A stretch of 64,000 nt of DNA, from NCBI GenBank assembly GCA_964400735.1, contig CAYNVQ010000008.1:124001-188000 (forward strand), read 5' to 3'. Under the pieces are notes generated by a model that was given only the letters and a program-made list of their open reading frames with translations, made no database searches and was not told the origin of the DNA. This DNA comes from CAYNVQ01 sp964400735. Its GTDB lineage: Bacteria; Acidobacteriota; Aminicenantia; Aminicenantales; Aminicenantaceae. The translations under genes were made by a program, and so were the position numbers. This document shows positions 16,015 through 24,029 of the stretch, in pieces; the stretch's first letter is position 1; every line of letters begins with the position of its first letter.

Positions 16015-17166
16015 ATGGACTTTGATTTATCCGAAGAGCAAAAGATGATTCAGCAGACAATCCGGAAATTTGCCGATGAAGAGATTGCGCCTGTGGCCAG
16101 TCAAAATGACAAAAAGGCTGAATTTCCACGGGATATTTTTGAAAAGCTTGCCGGGCTGGGCTTTATGGGCACTCCCATCCCCGAGGAGTATGGAGGTGCG
16201 GGATTCGACTATATCAGTCATGCAATTGTGGCGGAAGAGATCGGAAGGGTCGACTCCTCTCTTCGAGGCACCTATTCTGTCCAGGTCTCGCTGGTCGAAC
16301 TCCCTTTGAATAAGTATGGAAATGAAGAGCAGAAGAAGAAATATCTTCCCAAATTGACCAGCGGAGAGTGGGTCGGTTGTTTCGGGCTCACAGAACCCAA
16401 CGCAGGAAGCGATCCGGCCGGCATGATATCCACGGCCAAAAAGGATGGAGATGATTACGTTCTCAACGGACAAAAAACCTGGATCACCAATGCCGGCATT
16501 GCGGATGTGGCCATTGTGTACGCTAAAACAGATCCTGAAGCCCACGCCAGGGGTATTACGGCTTTCATCGTGGAAAGGGATTTCAAGGGATTTTCCACCC
16601 GAGATCTTCATGATAAGTTGGGACTTCGGGCCTCGAACACAGGGGAAATCTTCTTGGAGGACTGCCGCGTTCCCAAGGAGAATATTCTGGGAGAGGTCAA
16701 TAAGGGATTCAAGATAGCTTTGGGCACGCTGGATTTTGGCCGTTACACCGTTGCTGCAGGATGCGTAGGGCTGGCCCAGGGTTGCATCGATACCTGCAAG
16801 GAATACGCCAAACAACGCATCCAATTCGGGAAGCCCATTGCCGGTTTTCAACTGATCCAGCAGATGATCGCCGATATGGTCGTGGAGTGTGAGGCCGGCC
16901 GCCTTTTGGTTTATCGGGCAGGCGATTTGAAAAACAAAGGTCTCCGCAATACACGAGAGACTTCGATCGCCAAATATTACTGCAGTGAAATGGTCAATAG
17001 AGTGGCCTACAAAGCCATCCAGATCCACGGGGGGTATGGTTTCAGCGGGGAATACAACGTGGAGCGTTTTTATCGTGATGCCCGTATCAACACCCTTTAT
17101 GAGGGAACCTCCCAGATCCAGCAACTCATTATCGGTGCCTTTGAGCTTGGAATCCGCGCCTTTTAG
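16015..17166 (+). CDS. gcdH: Acyl-CoA dehydrogenase, glutaryl-CoA dehydrogenase-like
   Basis: 383 aa with the three ACAD domains. Flavin motif GCFGLTEPNAGSDP, WITNAGIAD, and the catalytic base Glu363 in LYEGTSQIQQ. The segment VDSSLRGTYSVQVSLV followed by YGNEEQKKKYLPKL closely resembles glutaryl-CoA dehydrogenases (human form VDSSYRSAMSVQSSLV, from memory); Arg84 corresponds to the arginine that binds the gamma-carboxylate. This points to glutaryl-CoA to crotonyl-CoA or glutaconyl-CoA rather than a plain butyryl-CoA enzyme. By the same alignment the residues next to that Arg (human Glu87 and Ser95) are Gly77 and Gly85 here, so whether it decarboxylates is open. Context supports it: crotonase, Hbd and thiolase are adjacent, and BamA, whose product is broken down to glutaryl-CoA, is 12 kb away. 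Confidence 0.78.
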   Translation: MDFDLSEEQKMIQQTIRKFADEEIAPVASQNDKKAEFPRDIFEKLAGLGFMGTPIPEEYGGAGFDYISHAIVAEEIGRVDSSLRGTYSVQVSLVELPLNKYGNEEQKKKYLPKLTSGEWVGCFGLTEPNAGSDPAGMISTAKKDGDDYVLNGQKTWITNAGIADVAIVYAKTDPEAHARGITAFIVERDFKGFSTRDLHDKLGLRASNTGEIFLEDCRVPKENILGEVNKGFKIALGTLDFGRYTVAAGCVGLAQGCIDTCKEYAKQRIQFGKPIAGFQLIQQMIADMVVECEAGRLLVYRAGDLKNKGLRNTRETSIAKYYCSEMVNRVAYKAIQIHGGYGFSGEYNVERFYRDARINTLYEGTSQIQQLIIGAFELGIRAF

Positions 17167-17370
17167 TTGAACGACCATGAAACCATCTGCTCAGATTTCA
17201 GCCAGACCTATCTGTCATCATGCTATCTTGGCGATAGGCATGCTTCGCCTGCCACGTCCTTTCACCAGAAGATGGATTCCTTCTCCGCTCACCAGAATAT
17301 TGTTGAGCAAATCGTGTAGGTGGAGAATTCAAGGCGAAACGAAAAATTTGGGAAATAAGGGAAGGTGAAA

Positions 17371-18150
17371 ATGTATAAAACTCTGAAGTATGAAAAAAAA
17401 GACAGCATCGCGATTCTCACCATCAATCGTCCGGATAAGTTGAATGCCATTTCTAACGAGTTGACCGAAGAACTGGAGTCTATTTTAGACGAGATCGAAA
17501 AAGCCGAGGATCTCCGCGTTCTAGTGGTGACCGGAGCAGGGGACAAGGCGTTTGTGGCTGGAGCGGATATACAGGAGCTGGTGGAACGAGATGCCCTTGT
17601 CGGCAGAAAAGTTTCCAGGAAAAGACAAGAGATTTTTGCCCGTATCGAAAATTTCGCCGTTCCGGTCGTAGCCGCGATAAACGGGTATGCATTGGGCGGA
17701 GGTCTAGAGCTTGCCCTGGCCTGTTCTATCCGTGTCTGCTCGGAACGGGCCCAATTCGGCGCACCTGAGGTCAAGTTGGGAATTATCCCCGGTGACGGGG
17801 GAACCCAAAGGTTGCCCCGGCTGGTGGGACTTGGCCGGGCCATGGAGATGATCCTCACCGGGGATTTCATCGATGCACAAGAGGCCTTCCGCATCGGACT
17901 GGTGAACAAGGTGGTTCCCCGCGAGGCCTTGATGGAGAAGGTGATGGACTTGGCCGAAAAGATCGCTCAGAGACCTCCATTAGCTGTAAGATATGCCAAG
18001 GAAGCTGTAAACAGAAGCCAGGGCGGGGACTCCGTCTTAGGGTATCTCATTGAATCTTATCTCCATGCGTTGACCTGTACCACAGAGGATAAAAAAGAAG
18101 GGGTGGCCGCCTTTTTAGAAAAGAGGAAGGGAAGCTTCAAGGGCCAGTAA
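17371..18150 (+). CDS. crt: Enoyl-CoA hydratase (crotonase)
   Basis: 259 aa from the ATG at 17371 (GGGAAGG upstream); a GTG two codons earlier is the alternative start. Crotonase fold with the oxyanion-hole segment AFVAGADIQEL and the two catalytic glutamates in GGGLELALAC and APEVKLGIIPGDGG. Hydrates crotonyl-CoA to 3-hydroxybutyryl-CoA. Last gene of the glutaryl-CoA/crotonyl-CoA run; convergent with the pseudopilin gene 13 bases away, with no clear terminator between them. The 204-base gap before it (17167-17370) holds nothing I recognise. Confidence 0.9.
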   Translation: MYKTLKYEKKDSIAILTINRPDKLNAISNELTEELESILDEIEKAEDLRVLVVTGAGDKAFVAGADIQELVERDALVGRKVSRKRQEIFARIENFAVPVVAAINGYALGGGLELALACSIRVCSERAQFGAPEVKLGIIPGDGGTQRLPRLVGLGRAMEMILTGDFIDAQEAFRIGLVNKVVPREALMEKVMDLAEKIAQRPPLAVRYAKEAVNRSQGGDSVLGYLIESYLHALTCTTEDKKEGVAAFLEKRKGSFKGQ

Positions 18151-18163
18151 GTCCGACGGTTTA

Positions 18164-18703
18164 TCAGCTTGGTGGCAGGGCCACTCGGGGAGCTCGAATC
18201 CAGCTTCCATTCCAGTTGACCATGTCGTTTTTGAAGGAATCCCAACTATCCACGGTGTAAAAATCATCATCCGTGGATGAGGGATCATACGTCCAGCCAT
18301 CTTCTAAGGAGCTCATTCCGTAGGATTCGATCACGAAGTCGTCTTCGCTCACGTCATCGGCGCCAATGCTACGGATGGCAGCATTACCTCCCAGATAAAC
18401 CTTATAGGGTTCACCCCAATGATCGTTGAGAGGGCATACCTTGATGTAAAAAGGGCTCAGGGCCTGCACGAAGTCACAACCGCCTTGAATGTTTCCGCTC
18501 TGATTTATTTCCCACTTTCCGTTGTCTGCAACGCAGTCCATAGCGGCTGTGGCCATAGACATGATGTCTTTCATGGTGCTTTTCTGCTTGGACTTCTGGA
18601 TGGCGGTCAAAGCATTGGGAATCAGAAGAACGGCAAGGATTCCGATTATGGCGACCACGACGAGCAATTCAATGAGGGTAAAACCTCTTACTTTATGCAG
18701 CAT
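18164..18703 (-). CDS. Type II secretion/type IV pilin-like protein (GspG-type pseudopilin)
   Basis: 179 aa. The N-terminus MLHKVRGFTLIELLVVVAIIG is a class III prepilin signal: short basic leader, prepilin-peptidase site G/F, Glu5, hydrophobic helix to about residue 32. The globular part contains three cysteines and an Asp-rich GspG-like tail (DDVSEDDFVIESYG). AGGAAAGGAAGC precedes the ATG. It is an orphan, since no secretion ATPase or prepilin peptidase gene is in the window. Minor pilin of a secretion or filament system encoded elsewhere is the simplest reading. It is too long to be a Geobacter-type short PilA. Confidence 0.85.
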   Translation of the reverse strand: MLHKVRGFTLIELLVVVAIIGILAVLLIPNALTAIQKSKQKSTMKDIMSMATAAMDCVADNGKWEINQSGNIQGGCDFVQALSPFYIKVCPLNDHWGEPYKVYLGGNAAIRSIGADDVSEDDFVIESYGMSSLEDGWTYDPSSTDDDFYTVDSWDSFKNDMVNWNGSWIRAPRVALPPS

Positions 18704-18970
18704 AGCTTCCTTTCCTTACTATTTCAAGTTTTGAGACTTCCTGAAAGTCCTTTTTCGATGAAAATGTTGCAAGTTATATGCCAGGATGATGAAAAGTTAA
18801 CTTACTAAAAGAAAAAGAGTTATGGTTTTTTAATATTCTTTGGACATGCAAAATGACAATAGTTGGATTCAGAACAACAAAAATTGTCACTTAGATTGAG
18901 AATTGTTGATAACACCAAAACGAGACGGACAACACCGCCTGTACTTCCTCGATTGAGGGTGTTTTAAATC

Positions 18971-19181
18971 TTACTGGGAATTGGTCAATTTCTGGCTGAG
19001 CTGTTTCAGTCTTGATGAAATGACAGCAGCAACCTTCATCATGATTTTGAAGCCTATGTGATTGTTTTTCTTAAAGAGATAAAGAAGCACTTTGGGGTTA
19101 AAGACAAGAAGTTCGGACTGTTCGGCTGTCCGAAAGGGAATCTTGAGTTGACCGACAAAATCCCGATGCTCCCGGAGACCA
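18971..19181 (-). pseudogene. C-terminal relic of a cyclic-nucleotide-binding domain protein
   Basis: One open minus-strand frame without a start codon encodes about 70 residues ending FKIMMKVAAVISSRLKQLSQ before the stop at 18971. The pattern, a Glu/Phe-rich beta end then a helix with RLK, is the typical end of cNMP-binding (Crp/Fnr-type sensor) domains. The frame is cut off where the dehydrogenase gene ends, which suggests that the rest was lost by deletion. The remaining part of the 18704-19187 gap holds only AT-rich DNA. Identification is by eye and tentative. Confidence 0.35.
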
Positions 19182-19187
19182 TCGGGA

Positions 19188-20216
19188 TTAAAATGTAATG
19201 ATAGATCGGAGCGACTCTCCTTTCCTCATAAGCTCGAATGCATCGTTGATTGCTTCCAACTCGAACTTGTGGGTTACGACAGGTTTCAGCTGAATTTTTC
19301 CAATTCTGACCATTTCGATGATCTTGGGATAGTCAACAGGGCGGCAACCCAGAGATCCTTTGATTTCGATTTCACGGAACATCAGCCTCGCTGCGTTTAT
19401 CGAAACATCGTGATGGGTGTATCCCACCTGGCAGTGGCAGCCTCCTGGTTTCACCGAATTGGCGGCCAGGACGATTGTCCGGGGATTACCGATGGCTTCG
19501 ATGGCGATGTCAGCACCGCCACCGGTAAGAGACCGGATCTGTTTCAAGAGGGCTTTGTCCTCCATATCTCTGGAGTTGATCGTGTTTTGTGCGCCTAGCT
19601 GCTTGGCCACCTCTAATTTTTTATCGACGATATCGACGGCTGTGACAGAACCGCCGGCAGAGGCTGCAACCTGTACCACATTGATGCCAACGCCCCCGCA
19701 GCCGAAAACCACCACTGAGTCGCCCGGCTGGACCCTGGCCCTGTTTTTCACAGCGTGATAGGGAGTAGAAATGGCGTCAGCGATAATGCTCGATTCTTCA
19801 AGGGGAAGATCTTCCGGAAGATGCTGACAGTCCTTGGCCGGGACCTTGACGAATTCCGCATAGGCCCCATCGATGTGGTTTCCCAGCATCACCATGTTAA
19901 GGCAGATGTTCTCTTTTCCCAGGCGGCAGTTGTCGCAGTATCCACAGGAAAATACAGGTGGAATCAGCACGCGGTCACCTTCTTTGAAGTTTTTAACCTC
20001 GGAACCGATCTCTTCCACGATTCCCGAGGGCTCATGGCCCAGGATCATGGGGGGTTTTTTAAAGGTTGGAACCCCGTGGTCTATGTAATGCAGGTCTGTG
20101 TTGCAAACGCCGCAGGCAGCGATCTTTACCAGGATTTCGTGGGAATTGATCTTCGGCCTTTCGACATCTTCGATTTTTAAGGGTTGATTCGGACCATAAA
20201 AGATAGCGGCTTTCAT
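19188..20216 (-). CDS. Zn-dependent medium-chain dehydrogenase, candidate 6-hydroxycyclohex-1-enoyl-CoA dehydrogenase
   Basis: 342 aa. Catalytic zinc site CGVCNTD and GHEPSG; structural zinc cysteines CGYCDNCRLGKENIC; Rossmann motif GCGGVG near residue 170 and an acidic VDIVDKK following for NAD. AAAGGAGAAAACA precedes the ATG. It lies 11 bases downstream of the crotonase at 20228-20998, so the two are an operon. In benzoyl-CoA pathways of facultative and obligate anaerobes a dienoyl-CoA hydratase (Dch/BamR) and a Zn-ADH (Had/BamQ) act consecutively to give the BamA substrate, and BamA is encoded 10 kb away. That role is inference; a general alcohol dehydrogenase is the alternative. Confidence 0.7.
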   Translation of the reverse strand: MKAAIFYGPNQPLKIEDVERPKINSHEILVKIAACGVCNTDLHYIDHGVPTFKKPPMILGHEPSGIVEEIGSEVKNFKEGDRVLIPPVFSCGYCDNCRLGKENICLNMVMLGNHIDGAYAEFVKVPAKDCQHLPEDLPLEESSIIADAISTPYHAVKNRARVQPGDSVVVFGCGGVGINVVQVAASAGGSVTAVDIVDKKLEVAKQLGAQNTINSRDMEDKALLKQIRSLTGGGADIAIEAIGNPRTIVLAANSVKPGGCHCQVGYTHHDVSINAARLMFREIEIKGSLGCRPVDYPKIIEMVRIGKIQLKPVVTHKFELEAINDAFELMRKGESLRSIITF

Positions 20217-20227
20217 TGTTTTCTCCT

Positions 20228-20998
20228 TTATTGATTTTTCCAGTCAGGCTTCCTTTTCTCCATGAAGGCTTTCAGGCCTTCGTGGGCGTCTTCAGAGGCC
20301 ATGAGCTCATCTATATACATCTTTTCTATTTTATCCAATCCGGAAAGAAAGGATGTTTCCAGCCCCAGTTGGATTCCTTTTTTCGAGTATTTCAGCCCGA
20401 TCAGGCTCAGTTTGGTGAAGGGCTGAGTAAAATTTTCCAATTCCAATTCGAAAGAATCCAGAGGTACGACTTTGTTAACCAGACCGATCTTTTCGGCCTC
20501 CTGGGCATCGATAACTTTTCCGGTGAGAAGCAGCTCCGATGCTTTCTTCAGCCCGACCAGGCGCGGTAAGATCAATAAAGCTATGGGAGGGATGGCCGAA
20601 AGCTTGATTTCCGGCTGGCCGATTTTTAGGCTATCGGCTGCAAAAATCAAGTCACAGAACAGGGCTAATTCGCAGCCCCCTCCGAGGGTAAAACCTTTCG
20701 TTGCGGCTATGGTGACTTGATTCAGCCTGGAAAGGTTGCGGAAAATGTCATGGAAGACCTGAAGCATTTTTTCCACTTTTTCTTTGGTGTGTTCTGTGAT
20801 GTCCACCCCTGCGGAAAAGGCTTTATCTTGCGCACCGGAGATGATCAAAATTTTGACGGAAGAATTGGCAGCGAGAGATTTCAGAGCATCGTTCATTTCT
20901 TCCATAGTGGCGATGTTCAGAATATTCATCGGGGGGCGATGGATGGTCAATAAAGCCCTGTTTTCCTTTATCTCGTAGATGATGTTTTCATAGCTCAC
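20228..20998 (-). CDS. Crotonase-family protein, candidate cyclohexa-1,5-dienecarbonyl-CoA hydratase
   Basis: 256 aa from the GTG at 20998, preferred because GAGG stands 6 bases before it and the protein then begins MSYENIIYE; an earlier GTG at 21013 is possible. The segment AFSAGVDITEHTKEKVEKML and GGGCELALFC, then GQPEIKLSAIPPIA, is much closer to the dienoyl-CoA hydratases of anaerobic benzoate degradation (Dch/BamR) than to ordinary crotonases, as I remember those sequences: the AGVD-x-x-(D/E)HT and PPIA blocks are distinctive. It would hydrate cyclohexa-1,5-diene-carbonyl-CoA to the 6-hydroxy product. First gene of a two-gene operon with the Zn dehydrogenase. The 21014-21297 gap behind it holds no gene. 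Confidence 0.7.
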   Translation of the reverse strand: MSYENIIYEIKENRALLTIHRPPMNILNIATMEEMNDALKSLAANSSVKILIISGAQDKAFSAGVDITEHTKEKVEKMLQVFHDIFRNLSRLNQVTIAATKGFTLGGGCELALFCDLIFAADSLKIGQPEIKLSAIPPIALLILPRLVGLKKASELLLTGKVIDAQEAEKIGLVNKVVPLDSFELELENFTQPFTKLSLIGLKYSKKGIQLGLETSFLSGLDKIEKMYIDELMASEDAHEGLKAFMEKRKPDWKNQ

Positions 20999-21297
20999 GA
21001 TGCACCTCTGCACAATGAAGATATGACCGGATTGATCTCTGGAAAATGTCGCTGAGACCCATATTCTACATTCATATCATCCGCTCCCCGCTCTGTCAAG
21101 CAAGGAGTCGAATTCATAGCTGGCGGAATGGATACCGAACTGAACTTATGTCAGGAAAAAGACATCAGATTTTGTCCAGAGAGGAGTCGATTGACAATCA
21201 GCGGCTGGAGAAAAATAAATAATTTTGTGATGGAAGAAGCGATCCGGGACAAATGAATCTTGTCATCAGATGAACTCCTTCCAGAGGTGATATTTTT

Positions 21298-22392
21298 TTA
21301 TTTTATGTAGCGTTTTTCGAGCATGAGGATAAATTGAATGGCTTTCTCTGAAAAGGTGGGAGTAGCTCCCCCTTTTCTGTCAGCGGCCTTTTTGTAGAGC
21401 CGGATGAAAGCGAAGGGATTGCCGATCTCTTTGACCAGGGCATCCTTCCCCAATTGTTCGATGATAAGATTGGACATGTAAAAGCCTGTAGGATGTCCGC
21501 TCATCGGGACGATGGCATTGAGCTTTTGCCCCAACTCCTTTTTTTTCTTGGGGTATTCGCCCATGGCGGCAAACAGCCGGTCCATCTCCCGGATAATCTC
21601 GGGACTCTTTTCATACCATGCCAGATAATTCTTGTTCTTTTCGGCATACTGGGAGTAGAGAATTTTATCGTGAAACCATTTTCCTTTGTTGATCTGGTCC
21701 GCGATTCCTTCCGCTTGGATCTGATTGACCACCCAGATGATGTCCTGCTCTTGGGCATAGTCAAAAAATTGATCACGAAAGTAATGATGGAATTCATGGG
21801 CGATGAAAGGGATGAGAAGGTCCCCCTGATCATAGGCATAAAGCACATCCACCACCACCGGCCTGTATCCACGGGCATCAGGCCCGAATATGACAAAGGA
21901 GATAGGAGGGTATTCCTTTAGGGGGAAATCGGGGAGGAAATTCATCGCCTCATCCATGGCTGCCTTCATGAAATTCAGCGCTTTCAGCTTTTCCATCTGT
22001 TCGATGATGAGCTGGCGATGATTCTTGGCCCGAACGTAATGGGGAAGAAATTGAGCCCAGAAACCTTCCTCCTCTTCTATCTTGGCTTCCAAAGCCTCCC
22101 TTTTCGAGGGCATGAAGGCCAACTTGAATCTTTCGATGAAAAATTCTTTCCGGAACTCTCTGGTGATCAGGATATCGTAACCTGGTGTGGAGAAAAGGGC
22201 GTTCCACTGTTCCGAGCTTGGCTCTTGATCTTTTTCCAGTACAGCCGTCAGCTCTAGGAATTTTTCAGTCCCAGAGAAATCGATATTGGTGTTTAACAGT
22301 TTTTCCTCGCCTGGATTGGCCCATACGAATAGTGGAAAGGCAAAGACCATTAGAAAGGCGAAGGTGACACCTGAAAGTTTTTGAAGATGCAT
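21298..22392 (-). CDS. Exported putative zinc-dependent protease (DUF5700/DUF2268-like)
   Basis: 364 aa from the ATG at 22392, chosen for the AAGGAG just upstream; a start at 22434 has no ribosome site. Signal peptide LSGVTFAFLMVFAFPLFVWA. The protein has a gluzincin-like metal site HEFHHYFRD (HExxH, middle of the protein) followed about 25 residues later by QAEGIADQIN, whose Glu could be the third ligand. The rest is helical with no recognised domain. Exported, probably periplasmic. The DUF name is from memory and uncertain; the HExxH + EGxAD pattern is what is directly seen. Stands alone between the hydratase operon and the divergent Ldh-family gene. Confidence 0.65.
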   Translation of the reverse strand: MHLQKLSGVTFAFLMVFAFPLFVWANPGEEKLLNTNIDFSGTEKFLELTAVLEKDQEPSSEQWNALFSTPGYDILITREFRKEFFIERFKLAFMPSKREALEAKIEEEEGFWAQFLPHYVRAKNHRQLIIEQMEKLKALNFMKAAMDEAMNFLPDFPLKEYPPISFVIFGPDARGYRPVVVDVLYAYDQGDLLIPFIAHEFHHYFRDQFFDYAQEQDIIWVVNQIQAEGIADQINKGKWFHDKILYSQYAEKNKNYLAWYEKSPEIIREMDRLFAAMGEYPKKKKELGQKLNAIVPMSGHPTGFYMSNLIIEQLGKDALVKEIGNPFAFIRLYKKAADRKGGATPTFSEKAIQFILMLEKRYIK

Positions 22393-22618
22393 CCGAGACT
22401 CCTTATTTTTTCTTTGTCTTAAACGACGATTCATTTTGGCGACGCGTTGTCCTATATGGCTACGTCTTTTTTCTTTAACTTAAAAATTCTAGCCTATAGG
22501 AAAGAAAAAAGATACTTCGTACAAAAATGCATTCGAAATAGATACGCCGCTTAAAGTGTTTGTGTTTAGCTTCTCCCTGGTTTAACATGAATGATGAAGT
22601 TCAAAAAGGTTAAAAACC

Positions 22619-23692
22619 ATGAATCTAAAACCTGATATCGTCAAAACCTATGTCATCGAGATTCTGAGGAGACATCATGTCCCCCTTGAAAATGCGAGGG
22701 TCACGGCTGAAGTTCTGGTGGAGGCGGATATGAGAGGGGTATTTTCTCATGGAATCAACAGCCTCGACCTGTTGGTCCTCCATTCCATCGAGCAGGGAGG
22801 GACCGTTCCAGGTGCGAAAGCCGATGATATAAGCAGATACAAAAATTTTGCAATCCGTCATATCGATGCCCGAGGGGGGCTGGGTCATCCTGTGGCCATG
22901 AAGGCAGTCGAGAGAGCAAAGCGGTTGGCCAGAAAACACGGTTTCGGAAAAGTCTATGTGACCAATGCCAATCATTTCGGTATGGCGGCCATCTATACGG
23001 AAAAAGTGTGTGCGGAGAAGGATCTTGCCGGAAGGGTTACCTGCACGACTCCTTCTGTGGTCAAGCCCTATGGAGGGGAGAAGAATAGGTTGGGGACCAA
23101 CCTCATTTCCTGGTCCATTCCCTATGATCGGGGGGTTGTCACCATCGATATGTCCACGACTCTCCATGCCATAAGCGGTATTTTACGGGCTTTTGTGGAA
23201 GGTAGTGAGCTTCCTTTTCCCGTTTACGATGAAACGGGAGAGGAAACGACAGATCTTTTATCGTTCAAGGGGATGATCGATTTTCTGCAGAAGGGATCCA
23301 TGATTCCCCTGGGCGGGATAGGCAGGGGAGGGACGGATGCCGGGTACAAAGGAACCGGGCTGGCCACCTTGATCGAGCTGGACAATGTGATCGGAGGCGG
23401 CATATCCTCATTCATCGATCCCCTGGTGGATGATGAGAAGCGGCGGATCAGACAGACGTTTGAGGCCTGGCGTATCGATACGTTATTCGCTCGAGAGGAG
23501 ACTCTTCGCTTCATATCGGAAACCATAGCGAACATAAGATCAAAACAAGGGGAAGGCATGCTTCTCCCTGGAGAGAAGGAGACCAGGCAACGGGAAGTGT
23601 CCATTCGTCAGGGCATTTCCTATACGACCGGACAGATTGCCCGGCTGGAAAGGTTGGGGCGAGAAGCCGGATTAAAAAGTATCCTCTCTTAA
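22619..23692 (+). CDS. Ldh-family (malate/L-lactate/ureidoglycolate-type) NAD(P)-dependent oxidoreductase
   Basis: 357 aa of the non-Rossmann LDH2/MDH2 fold: ADMRGVFSHGINSL near the N-terminus (active-site His), NANHFGMA (about residue 120), GTNLISWSIPY, and GYKGTGLATLIELDNVI near residue 250. The family reduces 2-oxoacids or oxidises 2-hydroxyacids such as malate, sulfolactate or ureidoglycolate; the substrate cannot be told from sequence. Weak ribosome site (AAAAGG). A monocistronic gene divergent from the protease gene. Confidence 0.8.
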   Translation: MNLKPDIVKTYVIEILRRHHVPLENARVTAEVLVEADMRGVFSHGINSLDLLVLHSIEQGGTVPGAKADDISRYKNFAIRHIDARGGLGHPVAMKAVERAKRLARKHGFGKVYVTNANHFGMAAIYTEKVCAEKDLAGRVTCTTPSVVKPYGGEKNRLGTNLISWSIPYDRGVVTIDMSTTLHAISGILRAFVEGSELPFPVYDETGEETTDLLSFKGMIDFLQKGSMIPLGGIGRGGTDAGYKGTGLATLIELDNVIGGGISSFIDPLVDDEKRRIRQTFEAWRIDTLFAREETLRFISETIANIRSKQGEGMLLPGEKETRQREVSIRQGISYTTGQIARLERLGREAGLKSILS

Positions 23693-23801
23693 GAAAGATG
23701 TGTTTTCTTGCCCGCTCGGTTTAAACGGCTTCCTCCTTAGCCTCCTTTAGGGCTTATCAAGTTGTTACGGATTGGAAAAAGCTGCTTTGAGGGGAAGTGC
23801 C

Positions 23802-23830
23802 TTGACTTGGGTTGCCAATATTGATATTTT
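23802..23830 (+). promoter_or_regulatory. Possible promoter upstream of the dehydratase/BamA region
   Basis: TTGACT (23802-23807), a 17-base spacer and TATTTT (23825-23830), 200 bases before the ATG at 24030. Nothing else was recognised in the 337-base gap 23693-24029. Confidence 0.35.
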
Positions 23831-24029
23831 GTTTATCTCTTGAAAGAAGAGATGTTGGAATACCGGGGAAGATTCATTCAAAATGGGTGAGATATTTAGA
23901 GTCTATCCATCGAATCTTTTTTCATCTAGATGAATAGATTTTCGTCTTAGTCAGAACCGGATTCCTTGTTAATCCTTAATTTGAGCACATAGTGAAAAAA
24001 AGAGAACCGTCCCTTTTCAAGGAGGAATA

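Noticed and set aside
16027..17178. A 383-aa minus-strand frame as long as the acyl-CoA dehydrogenase
   Set aside because: It mirrors that gene exactly; the plus-strand frame has all ACAD motifs and a ribosome site, the minus frame neither.
18164..18703. Conductive PilA nanowire subunit
   Set aside because: At 179 aa with a GspG-like globular tail it is a pseudopilin type; no pilus assembly genes are near.
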